Positions 25,975 through 38,000 of a DNA stretch of 64,000 nt are shown here, one piece after another. Position 1 is the first letter of the stretch. Each line of letters begins with the position of its first letter. Under the pieces are notes generated by a model. That model made no database searches. It was not told where the DNA came from and saw only the letters and a list, made by a program, of their open reading frames with translations. The translations under genes were made by a program, and so were the position numbers. The stretch spans positions 83,118 to 147,117 of the forward strand of contig NW_020170388.1 in NCBI RefSeq assembly GCF_000524195.1, given 5' to 3'. This stretch comes from Echinococcus granulosus (lineage: Eukaryota > Platyhelminthes > Cestoda > Cyclophyllidea > Taeniidae).

Positions 25975-26958
25975 GCGCTGCTACCACCGCTCCCCCCCTC
26001 ATCCGTATTTTATTCCTTATCTCCCCCTCCGGCCCTGCGCGTTTCTTCTCAATTTCTCTCTTCATTATTACCAACTTAGGTATTGTGCGTCACTGTGTGT
26101 TTGCGTTTGTTTGACTGTGTCAACAAAGTTTTTTTTCATAATTGTCTGGCAAAGTACGTCAGTATTGAAAAACCGGTTTGGGGCTCCTGTGGCAAAAGTG
26201 GCGTCTCATGTTAGGTATGCATCTGATGATCACAAATGAACTAATCCCCAAACTCAGTAGCATAACGGGAGATGTGTGGGGGTACAATCCTCCTCTATCG
26301 CGGCTTTTCCGGATCCAACGTCCAGATTTCGCATATGAGTGGCACCCCAATGTCTTATCCTCAGGATCGACCGGGTGGCGCATTTGGTGAAGCATTCCCC
26401 ACTGCTGCGCAGTTCTAAGTGTGATCACGCGTCAATCTTAGGAGCTGTCTGGTTCTCTGTGATCTAGCAGCGTATGATACGCAAGATTTAATTCTCAGGC
26501 GCAGTTTGGAAACGTAAGTTGAGGGCCCACACCTTGACCCAAGCTTGTCGCCTGCCTTCACCTTACTGAAGATCGAAAGTACAACCAGTCGTTACCCACC
26601 TGACGTAGCGTACATACTGACCGAAAATAGCTGTAACGATGCAACCGATGTTCAGTATAATCTTAAATAAGAGACTAAAACTCGGAATTGAGGACACTGG
26701 GGTCGTGGCGGACATAAATGCACGCTCGAGATTGGGGGGACCCTACTCGTGACAAATAAAGCAAGACAATATCGCGACATCCGACTCAGGTTTTGTCCTC
26801 CAGTCCCCTCTCAGCCAATGCATAATGAACAAGAATAGTCAATAAATGACAGTACTTCTTAACACAACCCTTCATTAAGTAGAAAAATTACAACTGGAAA
26901 GAAATAATGCAAGACACCAGAGCTCTGTGCGTGTCCGAGCAAGCGTTCGCCAGTAGTA
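25975..26958. other. 3' flanks between Brahma and TMEM258
   Basis: The two genes converge here. Pyrimidine-rich sequence follows the Brahma stop. An AATAAA near 26755 could serve as a Brahma polyadenylation signal. No additional gene seen. Confidence 0.5.
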
Positions 26959-27183
26959 TTATACGTAAATACCGACCCAGAGAGCGGTAAATAAAAGCCC
27001 AGTGCCCATGAAAATTGAGGCAGCGGTTGCGATAAGAACCTCCTTGAAGAGTTCACGCACGTATTTCGTCCCAGTAATTTCGTAGACAAAGAACCAAGCC
27101 ATAAAAAAGACACCAATAGCGGTTAGGAGCATTCCCAGAGTGGGATACATAGCAGGATTCAAGGGGGAGACGAATCGCGACAT
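26959..27183 (-). CDS. TMEM258: TMEM258 (OST5-like), oligosaccharyltransferase subunit
   Basis: A 74-residue protein in a single exon, about the length of its animal orthologues. It matches the TMEM258/Kuduk family across its whole length: [10 protein letters not shown] at the N terminus, [12 protein letters not shown] between the two membrane helices, and the terminal WVGIYV. TMEM258 is a small two-helix ER membrane subunit of oligosaccharyltransferase, needed for efficient N-glycosylation. Membrane segments lie at about residues 17-35 and 51-72. An AG acceptor (CTTTCAG) sits 14 bases before the ATG and the frame is open back to it. A short upstream coding exon, as in the vertebrate MELEA-type N terminus, or a 5' UTR or trans-splicing acceptor are therefore both possible. 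Confidence 0.93.
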   Translation of the reverse strand: MSRFVSPLNPAMYPTLGMLLTAIGVFFMAWFFVYEITGTKYVRELFKEVLIATAASIFMGTGLLFTALWVGIYV

Positions 27184-28025
27184 CTCAGAGATTGGTACCT
27201 GAAAGTCAATTTCACTGGAAATTTGCAAACGGCACCAAAATCTTATACTGACAAGCATGAAGTCAAAGCCAACTAGTACGGGAACTGAAACACTTACATT
27301 AACTAAAAGAAATACATATGCAGATTAGTCAGGGTGCTACAAAGGCGTGGATTAAGCAAATCCCCTAGCATTAATAAACTGAAATCAACTGATTAGGTAA
27401 TGGAAGTAGTGATTGAGAATACTTATCTATAGTCCTGATTCACAGAGAATGGTTGTAAACAAAGGGTACAATTGATGAAGCTTCTTGATTTTTCATAAGA
27501 AATTTAAGTCGTTAAGTAGGCAACTGCACCAGACTAACACTCACACGTGGTTCCATTTTGGCGGTAAGACGTGAAATACACATAAGTTCGGTAAAACCCA
27601 TTATAAGGCCTATGAGCTATATTCTAATGGTTCCTATGTTTAAACTCAAATAGCAGCTATGCGAATAATCACTTCTAAGATACCGTAGACATTTTAGCAT
27701 TATCCAATAAATCTTTACAGTTACACAGATCAAACAGCCTAGTAAATATAACACTGTTAAAATCTAACAGTGTTGAAAATAACTTCATTGGTGAGATTTT
27801 GCACGTATAATAAAGACACGACATGGCAACGTTTGAAACGACTTCAAAAACCCAAAGTTATTCCTTGAGTTCAGCCTTCTATCCACAAAATTGTTTCGTT
27901 AGTAGTCTGTGCTGCCTTGAGTCCTTCATGCTGTCATAACAGGCTAATATTTTGTGGAAGAACATACAGTGCTCACAAACGGAAGAATTTGGAGACTACT
28001 AGCATTACTTGAAGGCCGTGCTATC

Positions 28026-28211
28026 ATGCTGCTGTACAACCTACGGAGGCTGTTACGCCCACTTCGACAAAATATATCCAATCACTACCTATTCTATGTA
28101 ATTTTATTTGTCTCAATTTTGCAGACAGTTGTCTTCTACCAACTGTTCTACCTCTCAAGTACCTATGCTGCTAAAATTGCAGATAGTTTGATTCCATCTT
28201 TCACCTTTTAG
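28026..28211 (+). CDS. Possible small membrane protein ORF
   Basis: ATG to TAG encodes 61 residues with a basic N terminus (NLRRLLRPLRQN) followed by a hydrophobic helix (LFYVILFVSILQTVVFYQL). The frame stays open upstream of the ATG. A strong-looking AG acceptor (CAATTTTGCAG) falls inside it, which argues against a simple single-exon gene. No family recognised; it may be chance. Confidence 0.15.
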   Translation: MLLYNLRRLLRPLRQNISNHYLFYVILFVSILQTVVFYQLFYLSSTYAAKIADSLIPSFTF

Positions 28212-28607
28212 AATGTGTAGAACCCCAAGCCCATCCCCATCTCCCACTGAAGTCGTAGGAAGCCACAGTAGCAATGCAGATAATATGTTCCTGACAGGTA
28301 GAATATCTGAGAGGCTACAGGCATAGACCAAAGGTCATACCACTGGCCGAACTTCCATTTTTCCGAAATTTAGTCGCCTGTGTAGTCAAACACCAGCATC
28401 AGGCAGGACGTCTGACCAAGGAAGCCATCTACGGGATATCAGCGATTATTGTCGCTTCAGTTGGTTTTGGTTTTAGCCACATGCGTATATGGGTTTGAAG
28501 CAATGTTTTTCTTTGGGTACTGATTTGGTCACCATCTTGTGTTTATTCAGGTTCAAACGGACTATTTTTTTTATTCAAATTCAATAATATTAGAAATATT
28601 TGATGTA

Positions 28608-28775
28608 ACGTCCCGAGACTTCTTTGAAGACGGAAGTAGCGGGCAAGAAGGGTTCAGGGACTACTGGCATAACCAGGAGGCCATTCCGCCCAACGGCAGT
28701 ACAATGCCGGGGTCTTGAATGCCCGCGAAACTAACACAAGTAGTTAAAGAAATAACCAAAGTATTGTATTTGTTT
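28608..28775 (+). repeat. Dispersed repeat R, copy 1
   Basis: Begins TGTAACGTCCCGAGACTT and ends near AGTTAAAGAAATAACC. It shares the block order of the other copies: a GAAGAC/GAAAG patch, an ACTACTGGCAT patch, a GGCCAT patch, and a TGCCCGCGAAAC patch. It is in the same orientation as copies at 34.4 and 37.9 kb. Confidence 0.6.
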
Positions 28776-30440
28776 AGCTACTTACGGTGATATCTTTAAT
28801 CCGTCAATAATAAACTGCCAAGACGACCTCTCACGCCATCGCCTTGCTTTTGTGATTGAAACCCACTGGATTGCGGTGGAGGGAGCAGTTGGTAAGGGCA
28901 CAACATCGCATAGCTTATGGTTGACCTGATTCCAGTTTCGGATCACGATAGCAGTCCCATTTCACCTCCACATGAATCATCAATCTAGTGTAAAATAAAA
29001 TTGTGAGTGCCATCCACACGATTTACATGTAGCATTTCGTTCATGTGCAATTATTTGTGTCAGTGTGTTCTCAAGCAGGAGGCAAGTTTAATCTCCTGTC
29101 ATGTAGCTTAGAAAGGCCTTAAAAACACGTCCCCCCGCGCTTGCGCATGAGGAGGGCCCCAAGTTCACATGCACTGAAATAAGCTCACCAAGAAGGCTCT
29201 GAAACGGTGAAGTTAATTCAAAGTCTCAGAAAAACTTCAAAAAGGATTAGCTTATGCCACCTAGACAGGAGTGCCTGCGATTGTTTAAGAGCTGGACCAG
29301 ATAAGGGCATAGCTTCTCGATGGAAGGTGTGACACAACATCGTCCCAAATGAAGCATTTACCAGTGTGTCCTTTTGCTACGTCCTTTTATGCATTTCCGA
29401 GAGTTATGCGCCCTCCTTTTTATCCACTTTCAGCCGCTTTTTGCGTTTGCTACCTGATTTGTACTTTTTCGTGCAAAAAATTTCACACCGAGAGAGATGT
29501 TAATTTCATTTGTGATCACACGCAAAAAAATACCACCTAACGGTAGAAGTGGTCTTCTTCGCTTAACACACTTTCCCAGGATGCTGTGAACAAATGCCAC
29601 TTGGCCAAGGAGCACTGGCAATGCCCATGCTTCACTTGTCAGGTTCTCATCTGGAAGACGTTGGATTGACGCCTTCATGCTTTGAGAAGCCAAGATAAGC
29701 TTCCAGAATCAGCTCAAAGTTGGATATTTGAATAGCCGGTTTGACGACCACGACTAGTGACACTGACCAACGCAGTTTTGTGGTTTTGCCTTATGGTGTC
29801 GAAATACTACTAGGAGTGGTTCTACGACCTTGTCAGTAGTATCATTTCGAGATACCAAAAAAAAATGAATTTCCTAAAGAAGTTGTGGCAATTCAAGCTG
29901 TTGCCATTCATGACCGCCTTCACCTTTGGGAACGATTTAAGTTGAGGTAGTTAATCGAAAAATGAAAGCTATCCAAATCTCCTCTCTTTCTAAAATTGAG
30001 CAAACTAAATTTTTGCTCTAAAAATCGCCTTTTTATGAATCATGGATTTGAATTTCATGTTTGCGTTGGCGACCGAATGCATCACGCTGCGTTGAGCAGG
30101 TAGGTCTATCTGTCCTTAAAACGACATCATTCAACTTCCACTTCCAAAATCCTACAATGCCCCGCGAAGTCTTCATGGACTCCCTTTTGCGTGAAGACCT
30201 GGACGACTAGGCTGCCTCGTTGAACATCGTTGTAGTCGAAGTTGTGCACCTCTAGTAGAAACGCTTTAAAAGTAGGGCAAGTGGGCAAATCTCATTTCAA
30301 GTTAAGTGGAAGAGATGTCCCATTTTTTCGGCCCTCGTGGGGGAAAAGTGACCATTAAAAAAGGTGGATAAGGCGAGTGTGCGTGTGTGTGATTTGGCAT
30401 TGTGTGCTCATGCGAGTGTCATAAACCGAGACAGAAGGCA

Positions 30441-30545
30441 TATGATTGGTTCGTAACTGCGTTTCCTACACATAAAAGCCCCTAGTGCACATGCCCCAGG
30501 CGCAGAACACACAAACAAGTGCCCACGCCTCGAACGCATCAAGTG
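30441..30545 (+). promoter_or_regulatory. Candidate promoter and 5' exon of SCARB copy 1
   Basis: A TATA-like ACATAAAAGCCCC near 30470 is followed about 70 bases later by CAA/GTGAGTTTT, a good donor. The first coding exon at 32.0 kb begins after an AG acceptor, so a noncoding first exon here spliced to it would fit. This is inference from spacing and motifs only. Confidence 0.25.
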
Positions 30546-32026
30546 AGTTTTACTGTGTGTAAATATTTCTGTGCTTTACAAAAAAAACGAAAATAAAAAA
30601 ACAATTTTTCAATCTTGATACCAAATAAGTAGGGGGATTGACGAGTGTCAGTCCGGTAGGGCCTGTCACCTTTGGACCGTTTCAGGCGGTCACAAGCCAG
30701 CTAGCGTTCCTCGAGTTTAAACGACTCCAGTGAGAACCCGACTTCTTCAAAAAATTTGTGTTAGCAAATAAGAAATTTATATAATTTCACAGGATTTTTT
30801 ATGATTTTTAGTCAAAAAAAGGATGATTAAGCATACCAGGACTAGTATTTGATGACATTTACCATTTCTCCTCCACATGAAAACCTATTTACTTGCAATG
30901 TTAAAATGTTGTTTTCACCTGCCTCTAAGCCATAAATCCGCTTATTTACCTCCACACATGTGGGCATTTAATAGTCTCCAAAGTGGCGTGATATTATAGG
31001 TGCCAATCTCCCCGTTAGGTGCATGAGAAGGAGCGCTTTGTTGTGGTTATTGTTTGTTCCATACGCGACAGAAGGCAGAGTGCCATTACAATGGACGGAT
31101 GTTAAAACAATTCTTTCGTGGAAAGGTTTCATAATCTTCCAATGGATGAAGTGATATTATGAAAACGCAAATTCATTGGCGAAATTGCCTCGTCACAATT
31201 ATTACCATCATCCCAAATCATGCATTCAACTTAAACCGTGCTGAGATTGGAGAATAAAGAACAATGATTGTTGGCTAACTAAATACAATTTCATCTAGAG
31301 GATCCAAGAAGACTACGCATCGTTTGGCATACAGTCCACATTCCTCACATACGCAGGGAACCCCACATCTCGCCTGTTCATGTCCTTTCGTATAACCTTG
31401 CGATAAAGGGGATCAGTATCACTTGCATTGGCCAATCAGGTGAGAAGCAGAGCGTCCTCGAAGTGTGAAGGTCTCCTGACGCTTTAAAAGCCTCGATTTT
31501 GGGACTCCAATACACCTACTTCAGTAAATTTGTTGGCAAACACAGACCTAGTGAATGACAGACAGATTGCCAGTGAAAGATGTTGCTGTTTAGTGTTCAC
31601 AAGCGGTTTGAAATCACAGAGATTACTAAACACAAAAGGATCTGCCTGAGAGAATAGAAATTTTCTCATAAGGAAAAGAGGCCTTCTGCGGATTTTGGAA
31701 ATATGCCAGAGAGTGATCAGCGCTTTATTTCACAAAAAAATTGTGATTATTCCGGTAAAACGTTTCAGGTTTAACTGTCATGCCATCTCTAGAGGTCACA
31801 CCGACAAACAAAAATAACAATACAAAGGTATTAAGAGGAGGTCTGTCACATGTGTACAGCCTGTTAACGATGGATTATGTGGTCACATTTGGCGGCAACG
31901 CGTAACACACACACACGGACCCACATGTGGCCGTAGACTGATCTAGTGTAAACAGTGATGCCGTGTCAAACGTCACAAATGCATAAAACCGAGGCGAAGA
32001 AGGAAGGTATTGTTGCATTCCAGGTG

Positions 32027-35000
32027 ATGAAGTATCACCGAAGAAGCCGGCTTCCAATTCTCATCACCTCAACAGCCCTCGTGTTCTGCTTCCTCATTAG
32101 TATAGCGAGTCTCGCCCTCCTCCTTCTCTTTGACAACATTGTGGAGTGGAAAATTTCAGAGGTAAGAAACTTAACAAAACCTTATAATGTTTGTATAGAT
32201 TGTCTAATATGCGTTTAAACTTTATTCATTCAAACAAAACACCCATTAACCTTATTTCTATTGAACTTTGTTAATATTTTTCTTTAATCCTCACAAGAAA
32301 ACATTTTTTCACGCACTTATCTGACAACTTACCAGAGTCGAGGCTAAATTTATTAGCCAACTTAATGACAACAATTTCCATTGTTCACACAGTCAGTAAA
32401 GCTGCAAAATGAATCCGCGGTTCTCAACAGTTGGAAATCGCAAAACGTGGTGAGCAAATTTTCGGTCTTCTTCTACAACCTGACAAATCCCACCGAGATG
32501 CTCGCCGGTGAAAAGCCGGTGCTTCAGGCGATCGGACCCTACGTCTATTGGTGAGTCAGCAGCGAATCAGAAGTGAGATTCGCCTCATTACCAATAATCG
32601 ATACTCACAGACCATTGGCCTACTTAACCCATCAATTCAAGGATTTATTAACAATGGCCTTGTAAATCACTTTTGCTTAACAAAATTTCGAAAATTTTTG
32701 GCCCAGAATGTTAAAGTAAGAAATAAAAATGCATTTGAAGAATGAGTAGACAATCTTACTTCGTCGTGCAGAGTCAGCTTAAAGTGGATTCGCCTCGTGA
32801 CGACGAAGTTGCGAGCTGCCGATTCATTGTAAAGCAAATATTTGGCATAATCTCCTAGGAAAGGCCAAATACTACTTCGGCTTAGCGACGTCAAACAAGT
32901 TATGCGCATCAGCACTGCACCTATTTTTGAGTCAATTACTAACCGACTGATGGAGCCAACCGTTCAGAAAGACTTTGAAGCTATGTCTGACATACTGTTG
33001 ATGATTACTAACCAGAGTCAGAATGCGATTCCCTTGGCGAAATCTTAAAGTCAGAGGAACCTGTGTACGCCTAATACAGTACAATCTTTCAAATGTGCTA
33101 CTTTCATCCTTCAGTCGTTATTGGAATCACGTGGACTTCGGCTTTAGATAAAACTGCGCCACTACTCAGGCAGAAGTATTTACATTGGCAACAAATAAGC
33201 CCACCGCTTTTGGTTGGTAGTTCCGAAGAGAGAAATCGACCTCTACGAGCTGTTTTGGCCGTCTCTACTTTTTCTAATATGACTCCTTAAATTGTCGTTA
33301 AGTTGGTTTTATTATTTCAAGGCACCCAAACTCCTTTTTGCTAAATTTAAATGCTGAAATACTTGTTAAAAGATTTTTTTATTTAGAACATGAATTACCC
33401 CAGGTAATTCAAATTGACGTTTTGGAGTCAAGAGATAAATAAGCATTTCCTAGAATCAGGCAAGAATTCCTCTACGGTCTTATTTATTAATCTTGCAGGG
33501 ACACTGAGGTTGTGTTCACAGCTATCGGTTTAGCAAGCAACTAAGTATATTTTCTTCATTAAATAAAACTGCATATATGCTATTATCAATCGTAAAGCAA
33601 ACACCTCTAAAACTCAGCACTACATGTAGAATCCCTTTAAAACTACCCGAGAATTACACTTTCATGGGTAATACAAAGCCAATATCGAATCAGATAGATT
33701 GTGACTTTCTATGGCGCCTGGCAGGCAAGAAAACGAAAAGGTGAACATCTCGTGGACAGAGGTGGACGGAGTTCCAGCCATATCTTACTTCAAACGAAGC
33801 ACCTATAAATATGACGCAAAGCTCTCCGTCGGAGACCCGAAAAATGACGCAATTACATCGGCGAACCTACCGATTCTGGTAAGAGCTTATGTGTTTTTCA
33901 GACCCTAAAAAAACAATCAAAGCCTTAATGCATACTCACAGATATAAAATGACCAGGTTTGCATAATTTAGAGCCATAAATAACGCAGTAATTTCATCAA
34001 ACTGAAAATAATAAAGTATGCAAATAAAAAATTCCCCATCTTCCCCACAATTAGCAATAAGCTGGTGACCAGCGAAACTTCTGTCAATTTTTTTTCTAAA
34101 TGGAGCCCTTCAACGCAAAGGAATTTGATTTATGAGACACCACAATTAGGTTTGGCAATTGTTACCTAAAAATACCTCCAAAACTTAGCCTTTTCAAAAC
34201 CATTTTAATGGGCATTTACTTACAAAAAACAAATTTGTTTTTTTTAAATCGACGTAATTAAAAGGATGAGTTTATTAGAGCTGAGTTTCAAATAATCTTT
34301 TGTGGTTCAACTAAATCATCCGATTTGGGCTTGACTCGTGGTGCGATCCAGTCGACAAACTGGAGCGCCTGCAATCACTCATATTGAAATGTTTCTTAGG
34401 GTTATTAAATAACTTATTTAGAGCTCTTTAATACGTAGTTTTGTAGCCTCCAAGTCTTCCCTGATGTCGAAAGAAGTTAAAATACTGGGGCGGAATATGT
34501 AGTGCCCAAGTAGGGAAGGGCTGAGGGGCTACTGGGATGTGATTGCTCGGAGACCAGGCTGCCTTAGGGGAAGTACAATCGCGGACACTTAAGCGCCCGC
34601 GTAACTACAGCGCAGTAGTAAACAAACAATCACAGTTTTGCAGAAATATGGGTTCCACAAGATGCTATTATAGGGGAGGAAACAGAGTCCGTCCCAAAGT
34701 ACTCGCATTAGAAATGTTTGGATACTTATCGGGGACCCCCAAATTTTTCTGAAGGTCTTTATATCAACGCCTCTTCTTGTGATAATGAGCTCCAGTGAAC
34801 AAAGCTCTTTCTTCGAGACAAATAGCCTGGATTGCAGATGCCAAGACATAGATCCCTTAGGCATACTCCCAGTAATCAAGAAGCAGCAATAATGGCGTTA
34901 AACCCAAGTCTGTTGCCAATCAAAATATTGTCGGTCGTTTTCTTTAACTTCAAAGCCTTTTTAACTGGCTAATTTGTCTTCCAAAATTTGTGTGAACCTC

Positions 35001-38000
35001 GCAAACCAATTATGACTCAGCTCAGAATAAAACAATTGTGCTAAGTCATTATTTCTTGTTGTATGCTTCTGGTAGTTTTTTGATTAATGACTTTAAAAGT
35101 TATCAAGAAATAGGGTAAAATAAAACATACAAAATAAATTATTAACAAACATCAATCTACTTCTCCTTTACTCTCACATTACCTAAACTAACCAATCACA
35201 GTTGCGCTCATTGATTAATTGGACATAAAAATCCCTATCGACCATTGGTTCCTGACAAAAATCAATGAACAGACTGTATTGCAACTGCAAATAACACGAC
35301 CCTGCTTTCAGGCCATTTCAGCAGCCAGTAATGCGGGTCGAGGACCGAGCCTCAGTACAATAGAGATGGTTAAATTTTGGACCAGTCCACAAATCTTCAC
35401 CACACAAACCGTTCATGGCTTCTTGTGGGGCTACTTCGATACAATGCTTAGTCTGTGCAAGATCTTCTACCCTGAGACGTGTCAAACCGACCATGTGGGC
35501 CTTCTCCTCAATGTGAGTTGTAGATTACTTTGCTTCATTGGTGTGCACCAGAGCATCTGGAGGTGCACCAACCAGTCGTCAAACACTTTCCTCCATAAAT
35601 TAATTTCTTTTAATTCCAAGACGATATAGATGGTAGGGGATTAAATGCATTTGAGAAGTTGCTATTTTTGTCGCTGCACTCATGTATGTACATGTATCTC
35701 CGAGCTTCACATTGGTTGACAACTGCTGGAAGCTTTAAAGATCTATTTACTGCGTAGATTCTGTGGATATACTTTCCCCTCATCCATTTTTGATAATCTA
35801 AGTGGTTCAGAAATGCTACTTTTAGAGACTGTTAAGGCACGTCTTAGATGTAAACACATGGTGTCAAGTACACAGTCGGTGGTAAACCTTGTTATTGTTA
35901 TATTTGATAATTACCTTGATCGTTCGTTACATTCGAAGGTTATACATCATCTATGAATTAGATGACCCTTCATTTTTTTCTGTGATTTAGACCAACAACA
36001 CCCTAAAGGGTCCCTACATCATCGATGCTGGAATAAAGAATTCATCAAATGTAGGCAAATTCCTCTCCATCAAAGGCAATAGGTGAGCTACTCATGTCTC
36101 AGAAATTCCTAATTTCACATTGAGCTATTCCATCGTTTCCTTTTTTTTTCTTGATTTTCAGGAAACTGAATATCTGGTCAACAAAACGAGCCAATGAAAT
36201 TCGCGGAACAGGTAAGATGATTTTAATGCGGGGTGCTTTGAATTCGGCCTTGTAGATGGTACGCGATTGGCCAAAGGCATTCAAGTGGGAGACCTACGAG
36301 AGATTTTTGTCGCTCTGCTTTGTCAACCCATCAAAATAACCGCTAAAGACTTCACTCACCCTTCGGCATTTCAGGACTTGAAGGTAGGCTTCAAAATACA
36401 TACTCTCCCTCCTCCAGGTGATGGAAATGGATCTGGACTCATCGAAGTGCCTTCCTGGTGAAGTCTACTGTCCAAACAAGGCCTCTGGACCGGAGTGCCC
36501 ACCGAGGGGACTCTTCGACATCTCTCAGTGTTCAGTGCGTGGTGATGTGGCCCCACCAATTTTCGCCTCTATGCCACATTTCCTGAACTCCTTGGAAAAT
36601 ATCACTACACCCTTCCGCGGTCTTAGAAGTGCCGATCCAAGGAGAGACAATTTTAAGCTTCTCGTTGAGCCGGTGAGTCAGCTTGTTGTGATCTGAAGTG
36701 GTTCGAACGATGGAGAATCAGCCTATTTGAATTTGTGGATGTTATTCAACTTTATCGGTGGGTTATCATTGGATGGGCAACTATTTCTAGACAGAATTAT
36801 AATGATGGTAGTGGGGCAACTGAAAAGACACAAACCCATCAATCCTCACCTTCTAGAGCATCTAATCTGTTGGAGCAAAAATCTGGCTAGGTCTTATTCC
36901 ATCCCAGTTTTTTTTTCCAGGGCTTTTCCTTCGTATGAGAACCTTGTAGCATTGTTCACTTGCTCTCAAGAGTATAGGGTCCGCCTGAATGCGGTGCATC
37001 CATCGTTGCGTGACTAGTAGCCCAAGTCAGAAGGCTAGGCCACCGCACCCTCCCCAACTGCTATCCAACGAATCCGACGAGGAAGTGTTGTGGCTTGGAA
37101 CTCGGTTTGCAAAACAGGATCAGCTTGAGACACCTACGTGAAGTCCCACATCGATGGTCTGACGCACATCTGTGCTTTGTAGTGCGTGCACATGAACAAT
37201 AGCACGCACCGCGCTACAGGTCCATGCAAATGACAGTAGACCAGTACAGCCAACTACGAGGGAAAACTAGATGTACTTTAATTCTTGGTCATCTGATTTG
37301 GCATTATTCCTGAATGACTTCGACGCACCTGAAGACCTGTCTACAGTGAGACGAAGTATAAGGTCATTTGGATTAAGTAAATTTTGGTATAATAAACGTA
37401 CGACTTATTTTACTCTGGCCTGAGAATCGCTTTTTCCTTTCACATAAAATACCTTACCTAATTAGTCACCTAAGAGAAGAAGAAATGGAAATGAACCTCT
37501 GATGTGAAGAATAGGCTGAACACTCTTCTAAGTGAACCAATTTTAGGTCCCTTTTCGTGAAAATTCAAATGTTTAGTTGGGTTTAACAAACCAACGGGAC
37601 TTTTCCACCTCACTTTAACTCTTACTACTTTTTGGAGAACAGAACTTTTGTGCCATTTTATTATAAACACTTCTATTTAAAATAAAGTTAAAAAATTTTG
37701 TTTGTAGTTTTCTTATCGATGAACTGGTTTGAGCAGTTATGAAATTGCAACATCCAACTTACGTGATCTCTTTTTCCCTAATCCAAAGCAAAGTTGTTCA
37801 AGCAAAAAATATTTAATTTTCTTGATTTTGCTGTGAAATGGTAAAAATCATGTTTTGTTTTTGTCTACTTACAAATTTTTCTAAAATTCTCTGGTCGATA
37901 TAGTGTAGCGTCCTGGGAATCCCTGAAGACGAAAGAAGACACAATACTCATGCAGAACATATATATTCACCACGGAGAAGGTGTCTGGGGTATTGGCATG

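Larger units (their letters stand above)
27184..30440. other. Intergenic stretch with one repeat copy
   Basis: About 3.2 kb. It contains a small open frame with a hydrophobic segment (28026-28211) and a copy of the dispersed repeat (28608-28775), both listed separately. Otherwise nothing is supported. Confidence 0.5.
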
